NCBI GenBank assembly: GCA_945861535.1
Contig: CAMAUZ010000011.1
Coordinates: forward strand, 52,446 to 116,445
Reading direction: 5' to 3'
Origin: Akkermansia muciniphila
GTDB taxonomy: Bacteria > Verrucomicrobiota > Verrucomicrobiia > Limisphaerales > BJHT01
Length of the DNA: 64,000 bases
The translations under genes and the position numbers were made by a program. The notes under the pieces were generated by a model, which made no database searches, was not told the DNA's origin, and was given only the letters and a program-made list of their open reading frames with translations. Positions 59,726 to 64,000 of this stretch are shown piece after piece (the first letter of the stretch is position 1; each line of letters begins with the position of its first letter).

Positions 59726-60104
59726 ACGCCGTGAGCGGGCGGCAACGCTGCGCGCCGATGCGCGTCAGGGGCGCGTGGGGCAGGCACCCTTGCCAGCCGG
59801 TTGGCGGGGCATCCGTGCCCCGTGTTCCCGGCTTCGCATCCGCCGGCGGGAACGGGCGGCAGGGATGCCGCCCGAACCGGCAGGCAAGGATGCCTGCCCC
59901 ACATAAACGCCCGCGGTCCGGCGCGCGCCCGTCCTGGTCGCTCCCGGCGTGCGGACGGCGGGGACGGCGGGTAGGGCGTGGCTGTCCTCAGCCCGCCGCC
60001 GGGAGCTCCACCACGCCCGCGGCGCGCTGGAGACAGACGCGCCCTACCGTGGGTGAACGCCGTGAGCGGGCGGCAACGCTGCGCGCCGGTGCGACCGTCC
60101 CCCC
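59618..60104. repeat. Two near-identical 140-bp direct repeats, each with a family C hairpin
   Basis: 59618-59757 and 59949-60088 (offset 331) differ at one visible base (GGGGACAG versus GGAGACAG). Each contains GGTAGGGCGTGGCTGTCCTC...GCGCCCTACC (59640-59716 and 59971-60047). Between them another hairpin pairs GTGGGGCAGGCACCCTTGCC (59774) with GGCAAGGATGCCTGCCCCAC (59903). No gene is seen. Confidence 0.8.
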
Positions 60105-61058
60105 TCACCCCGCCGGATTGATGATCGTCAGGTTGCGGGTGCTGCTCGTCGTGGTGCCGTTGGTGTTGGTCACGCGCGAGCGCACCTTGACCGCCTGCCC
60201 CACCGCGAAGGGGCCGAGCGCATTGCCGCTCGGGTCGGCGGTGACGTGATGGGTGAAGTCCTGGTCCACGCCCACCGCCTGCCATTCCAGCGTGTTGGTG
60301 GCGTTGCTGTCGAAGGTGCCGTTGTCGTAGCTCACCAGCAGTTGCAGGCCGTTGGTCCCCCCTTGCAGGATTTTCTTGATCCCGAGCGTGCCGGGCAGAT
60401 GCCCGGTGGTGGTGGTGATGCCTTCCAGCGCCGTGGCCAGCGCGGGATTCGTCCGCGCCTCGGCTTGGAGCTTGACGTAAAAGCGTTTGTTCAGGCGGGC
60501 CACGGCCGTGGCCGCCGTGCGCAGCGCGGTCCGGGCCGTGGTGGCGTCCACGGCATGGTCCTCGATGGCCTGCTCCAAGGCCGGTTGGGCGTTCATGGCC
60601 GTGGTGAGGGCGGCGACTCCCTGGCCGCCGGAGGTGATCGGGTCGCGCGCGGGCGTGGCGTCCTCCAGAAAGGCGTTGATCTTGGTCACGGCACTGACGA
60701 CTTTCTTGCCGCGTTCCAAGGCCAGTTCCGTGGTGCGGGGCGTGATCGAGTAGGCGGGGGCCAACAGGTCGATCAAGGCGGCTTCCTCCTCCACGCTGTC
60801 GTCCAGTTCGCCCTCGGCGGCTTGGGGCAGGGAGATGGCAAGGCGCTGAATGCTGAGAAAACCCTGGAACTCGGCGTTCACGGCGGCGTCAAAGTTCGTC
60901 AAGGCATTGTCGCGGCTCTGGGCCAGGGGATTGAGGGCGTCGGCCAGGGCGAGCAGGCCGGCGGCGTCCACGCCGCTGAGCTTGAGGGTGGGGAAGAATT
61001 GGTTGAGCACCGCGACCGTTTGACCGGCACGGTTTTGGTTGGCTTGATAGTATTCCAT
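60105..61058 (-). CDS. Hypothetical protein with helical N-terminus and beta-rich C-terminus
   Basis: The protein, about 317 residues from the ATG at 61058, is not recognised. It starts MEYYQANQNRAGQTVAVLNQ. Residues 20-210 are alanine-rich helices with no signal peptide (LLALADALNPLAQSRDNALT, TTARTALRTAATAVARLNKR). The C-terminal ~100 residues are beta-like (GLQLLVSYDNGTFDSNATNT, VGQAVKVRSRVTNTNGTTTS), resembling a fibronectin-III or Ig-like fold. An ATG at 61118 adds 20 residues. The start lies about 115 bp from a 21-bp tandem array (61175-61363) that would be in its upstream region. Codon use matches the neighbours. Confidence 0.65.
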   Translation of the reverse strand: MEYYQANQNRAGQTVAVLNQFFPTLKLSGVDAAGLLALADALNPLAQSRDNALTNFDAAVNAEFQGFLSIQRLAISLPQAAEGELDDSVEEEAALIDLLAPAYSITPRTTELALERGKKVVSAVTKINAFLEDATPARDPITSGGQGVAALTTAMNAQPALEQAIEDHAVDATTARTALRTAATAVARLNKRFYVKLQAEARTNPALATALEGITTTTGHLPGTLGIKKILQGGTNGLQLLVSYDNGTFDSNATNTLEWQAVGVDQDFTHHVTADPSGNALGPFAVGQAVKVRSRVTNTNGTTTSSTRNLTIINPAG

Positions 61059-61174
61059 AAACGTGATGTGGGTTGGGTTTACTTGGGAACGGGCGAAATC
61101 ATTCCGAAAAGCGGCCAAATGTCAATGGTAAATGTCCCGGTAAGCTGGGGAAATGGATGATCGGGCACGCCGGG

Positions 61175-61363
61175 GCGTTTAGGCAGGGGAAAAAGACGTT
61201 TATCACCCGCGGCAAGCCGTTTATCAGGCAGCCCAAGGCGTTTACCACCTACGTCAAGTCGTTTACCAGATGGAGAAAGACGTTTACCATCCGCGCCAAG
61301 CCGTTTACCGGGCGCAAAAAGACGTTTACCACCCGCAACAAGACGTTTCGCGTTTAGTGTATC
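61175..61363. repeat. 21-bp tandem array 2 (eight full units)
   Basis: Eight consecutive 21-mers (61175-61342) and a diverged ninth follow the pattern NCGTTTAYCA then ten variable bases ending AAG: ACGTTTACCATCCGCGCCAAG without its last base, CCGTTTACCGGGCGCAAAAA+G and so on. The three plus frames and the GKRL minus frame read through the array as heptads: KTFTTRN, DVYHPRQ, RRLPPAT and, on the minus strand, GKRLSPS. The minus-strand frame (61079-61402, 107 residues) starts MGYTRHLYQYNKPDTLNAKR. The plus DVYHPRQ frame runs on past the array (DVSRLVYQAYYTDKGAEYTP). Sequence is unrelated to array 1, but the period is the same. It lies upstream of the unknown gene at 60105-61058. Confidence 0.8.
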
Positions 61364-62043
61364 AGGCTTATTATACTGATAAAGGTGCCGAGTATACCCC
61401 AAACGTTGCAGCAGCGATAGAAGCGTACCGCCGCCATGAGGCAGGCATCCTTGCCTGCCAATTACGGGGCATCACTGCCTTGGATTCACGCTCCGCCGCT
61501 ATCCACCGCACGAAACGGGCGGCAGTGATGCCGCCCAACCATCAGGCTGGAAGCCTGACCAATCGGACTGGCACCCACCCACCGCTGCCCCCCTTCAGGG
61601 ACCGCGGCACCGCGCACCGCGCGCTGGCAAGAAACTGAACTGCGCCTCCGGCTTAATTTTTTCCAAGCCCCCTTGACACGCCGCGAAGGATGCAGAAGTT
61701 GCGCTATGAAAGTTTATGGCTTTTTTCGATAAACATTCACCGTTCGTCATTCGCCGTTGGCCCTTTCCGCTTGGCTCCTCCCCAGAGAGAGAATGGGCGT
61801 CCGTGAACCGTCCCCCTTTCAGGCGCATCGCTCCCGCACCTGCCGCCGGAAGTATCGCTGCCATCGCTCTTCCCACCTCGCAACCAGCCCCGGCAGGGCG
61901 CGGTGTCCTCACCGCGCCGCCGAATACCCAGCGCGTCCGGCTTGCCCGCGGCGGGGTGAGGACACCCAGCCCTACCCACGACACGTCGGCTTCCACCGTC
62001 CTCTCAACTTTCGCCAAAATCCACCCTGCCTCCCCTTACACCT
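61364..62043. repeat. Non-coding stretch with hairpin repeats before the FG-GAP gene
   Basis: 61436-61560 holds an inverted-type repeat (GAGGCAGGCATCCTTGCCTG, then GGCGGCAGTGATGCCGCCCA). A diverged family C copy lies at 61893-61977. 61735-61755 carries the ATTCACCGTTCGTCATTCGC word. No gene is supported. Confidence 0.65.
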
Positions 62044-63876
62044 ATGAAACCCACCATTCCCCTTTTGCTCATGCTCAAGCTCCTGTCCGTGCTCACCATG
62101 CTCTTGGCCGTCGGCACCGCGCCAGCCGCCCCCGCCCCGGGCAAGTCCCAACCGCTCACCTCGCCGGACCAGGTGCCCGACGGCCTCGCAAAGTCCGACT
62201 GGGCCAGCATCCGCGCGGCGTATGAGGCGGAGCGTCATGCCTTTCAGCCCGTCGAGGGTGGCTGGCAGGCGCGCAATCCGGGGCAGCAGTGGACCACGAA
62301 GTTCGACCGCCGGGGTTTCCTCGCCCAACCGCACGGGGCGAACTGGCAGTGGGGGCTCGAACTGAAGGGCTACGGCTTCCCCGGCGCCGTGCGCGCCATC
62401 GCCGGCGTGCCGGGGGTGAAGGCCGAGGGCCAGCGGCTCAGCTACGATTGGGATGCGGCGGTGCAAGAGTGGTTCGTCAATGACCGGCGCGGGCTCGAGC
62501 ATGGCTTCACCGTCCAGGCGCGGCCCGAGGGTGCGGCGGAGGCGCCCTTGCAGTTCGACCTCGCCGTGCGCGGCACGCTCACGCCGCACCTCACCGCCGA
62601 CGCGCTCGGCGTCGAGTTCCGCGATGCCGCCGGGGCCACGGTGCTCACCTACGGCGGGCTGAAGGTCTGGGATGCTGATGGCAAGGTGCTCGCCTCCCGC
62701 TTTGCGCCTGCCGACTCGCAACGTTCAACTCCCAACGATCAACCCACCCTGCGCCTGCTCGTTGAGGAGCGCGGCGCGCGCTACCCGCTCACCATCGACC
62801 CCATCGCCCAGCAGGCATATTTGAAGGCCAGCCAAGTCACGGCGCATGACTATTTCGGCAGGTCGGTAGCCATCTCTGGAGACACGGTGGTGGTCGGGGC
62901 ACACAATGAGGACGGCAGCGCGACAGGGGTGGACGGCACGGAGAACGAACTCGCGCCCGATGCCGGCGCGGTCTACGTCTTCGTGCGCAGCGGGACGACG
63001 TGGCGCCAGCAGGCATATTTGAAGGCCACTCAGGTCACGGCGAATGACCAGTTCGGCTTCTCGGTGGCCATCGCGGGCGACACGCTGGTGGTCGGGGCAA
63101 ACTTGGAGGACGGTAGCTCGACGGGGGTGAACGGCACGGTGAACGAACTCGCGCCTGATGCCGGCGCGGCCTACATCTTCGTTCGCAGGACCGGCGGGAA
63201 CGGCGGGAGGACGTGGAGCCAACAGGCGTATTTGAAAGCCAGTCAGGTCACGGCGAATGACCAGTTCGGCTTCTCGGTGGCCATCTCGGGCGACACGGTG
63301 GTGGTCGGGGCAAACTTGGAGGACGGCAGCGCGACCGGGGTGAACGGCGTGGTGAACGAACTCGCGCCCGATGCCGGCGCGGCCTACGTCTTTGTCCGCA
63401 GCGGGACGACGTGGAGCCAGCAGGCGTATTTGAAAACCAGCCAGGTCACAGCGGGGGACCTGTTCGGCACCTCGGTGGCCGTCGCGGGAGACACGGTGGT
63501 GGTCGGGGCAACCTTGGAGGACGGCAGCGCGACGGGGGTGAACGGCTCAGTGGACGAACTCGCGAGCGGTGCCGGCGCGGCCTACGTTTTCGTGCGCAGC
63601 GGGACGACGTGGAGCCAGCAGGCACGTTTGAAGGCCAGCCAGGCCAGGGCAAATGACTATTTCGGCAGATCGGTAGCCAGCTCAGGAGACACGGTGGTGG
63701 TCGGGGCACCCGAAGAGAACGGCAGCGCGACGGGGGTGAACGGCACGTTGGACGAACGCGCACTCGCGGCCGGTGCGGGCGCGGCCTACGTCTTCGTACG
63801 CAATGGGACGACGTGGAGCCAGGAGGCCTATCTCAAGCCGGCCGCCGTCGGCACTAGTGTAGTGTCTCCGAATTGA
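62044..63876 (+). CDS. FG-GAP repeat surface protein, interrupted by an IS element
   Basis: The visible part (610 codons) has a signal peptide (PLLLMLKLLSVLTMLLAVGT), a conserved domain of about 230 residues (SIRAAYEAERHAFQPVEGGW, YPLTIDPIAQQAYLKASQVT) and five FG-GAP repeats of about 65 residues: QVTANDQFGFSVAISGDTVV, VGANLEDGSATGVNG, ELAPDAGAAYVFVRSGTTWS. These form part of a beta-propeller. The repeats are nearly identical at DNA level. The last six codons (SVVSPN and stop) belong to an IS630-type element, so the gene is broken here and its 3' part should lie beyond the window. It is probably a secreted or cell-surface protein. Confidence 0.88.
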   Translation: MKPTIPLLLMLKLLSVLTMLLAVGTAPAAPAPGKSQPLTSPDQVPDGLAKSDWASIRAAYEAERHAFQPVEGGWQARNPGQQWTTKFDRRGFLAQPHGANWQWGLELKGYGFPGAVRAIAGVPGVKAEGQRLSYDWDAAVQEWFVNDRRGLEHGFTVQARPEGAAEAPLQFDLAVRGTLTPHLTADALGVEFRDAAGATVLTYGGLKVWDADGKVLASRFAPADSQRSTPNDQPTLRLLVEERGARYPLTIDPIAQQAYLKASQVTAHDYFGRSVAISGDTVVVGAHNEDGSATGVDGTENELAPDAGAVYVFVRSGTTWRQQAYLKATQVTANDQFGFSVAIAGDTLVVGANLEDGSSTGVNGTVNELAPDAGAAYIFVRRTGGNGGRTWSQQAYLKASQVTANDQFGFSVAISGDTVVVGANLEDGSATGVNGVVNELAPDAGAAYVFVRSGTTWSQQAYLKTSQVTAGDLFGTSVAVAGDTVVVGATLEDGSATGVNGSVDELASGAGAAYVFVRSGTTWSQQARLKASQARANDYFGRSVASSGDTVVVGAPEENGSATGVNGTLDERALAAGAGAAYVFVRNGTTWSQEAYLKPAAVGTSVVSPN

Positions 63877-64000
63877 CTATACATAACAGGTTTTGGCGAT
63901 AAACTCACGGCATGGCTCGACCCATTCAAACCCTGTCCCTCACCCCCGAACAGCGATCCGAGCTGCGACGGCTCGTCAATCGGCCCACCGCCTCGCAGCG
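63855..64000. mobile_element. Left end of an IS630-family element (cut by window)
   Basis: The FG-GAP gene is interrupted just before TAGTGTAGTGTCTCCGAATT, the likely left terminal repeat; IS630 elements insert at TA. The transposase start follows at 63913 and continues out of the window. Insertion after the sequence GTCGGCAC would be the target junction. Confidence 0.8.
63913..64000 (+). CDS. IS630-family transposase, N-terminal part
   Basis: The 29 visible residues MARPIQTLSLTPEQRSELRR and LVNRPTASQ match the N-terminal helix-turn-helix start of IS630-type transposases, which bind the terminal repeats and cut at TA sites. The frame is open to the window edge. The DDE catalytic residues are beyond the window. 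A short leader of about 35 bp separates the start from the element's end. Confidence 0.85.

Noticed and set aside
61175..61363. CRISPR array
   Set aside because: Units are contiguous 21-mers with no separate spacers of 30-40 bp and no cas genes nearby.
1..64000. tRNA or rRNA genes
   Set aside because: No cloverleaf-like sequence or rRNA signature was recognised in any gap; a covariance search was not possible here, so this is not proof of absence.

Overview
The window is a GC-rich bacterial chromosome segment that most resembles Verrucomicrobiota (Limisphaerales/Pedosphaera-like). The reasons are a planctomycete-type cytochrome DUF1549/DUF1553 protein paired with a DUF1501 protein, an mcsA-mcsB-clpC block, a complete moxR-bat aerotolerance-type operon, FG-GAP and autotransporter-like surface proteins, and an unusually dense set of palindromic dispersed repeats in nearly every intergenic gap. 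The phylum call is an inference from gene content; there is no rRNA gene here, and no tRNA gene was recognised by eye.

Layout. 1-7419 is the conserved nusA-infB-rbfA-DHH phosphoesterase-truB-ribF translation/RNA cluster. 7420-8436 holds a hairpin repeat and a degenerate 21-bp tandem array. 8437-11403 is a CHASE/PAS hybrid histidine kinase on the minus strand. 11772-21702 is the moxR-DUF58-DUF4381-BatA-BatB/C-BatD-BatE operon, interrupted by one AT-richer gene with a HEPN-like motif. 22400-27810 carries a VWA-like secreted protein, a NYN nuclease, a CobW metallochaperone, a small membrane protein, a FmdB zinc ribbon and a radical SAM enzyme. 28114-33351 (minus) is ilvE-mcsA-mcsB-clpC, the arginine-phosphorylation/Clp proteolysis system. 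33647-35946 (minus) has a zinc-ribbon/cytochrome c fusion, a formylglycine-generating-enzyme-like lipoprotein and an Rrf2 regulator. 36577-40112 is dapA, two small unknown genes, dapB, a PhyH dioxygenase and folK. 40399-43205 (minus) has a metzincin protease and an NPP-type phosphodiesterase. 43934-49392 is a molybdate/tungstate-type ABC system (double binding protein, permease, ATPase) followed by a MoeB/ThiF protein, so metal uptake and cofactor activation lie together. 50955-56655 is the cytochrome/DUF1549 plus DUF1501 pair with three small coiled-coil genes between them. 56852-57850 is an asparaginase.

The right end (57851-64000) is a decayed mobile-element zone: a truncated IS1634-like transposase broken by a second transposase fragment, which is itself fused to an Ig-like fragment; duplicated hairpins; an unknown gene preceded by a second 21-bp tandem array; and an FG-GAP gene cut by an IS630-type element that runs off the window.

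The strongest candidates for something undescribed are the two 21-bp arrays (7786-8226 and 61175-61363). They share no sequence, but both have a 7-codon period and repeat cores without stop codons in the frames examined. Next come the low-GC gene fitted with an exact ATGA overlap into the bat operon, and the repeat families that abut start codons or lie in frame inside genes.
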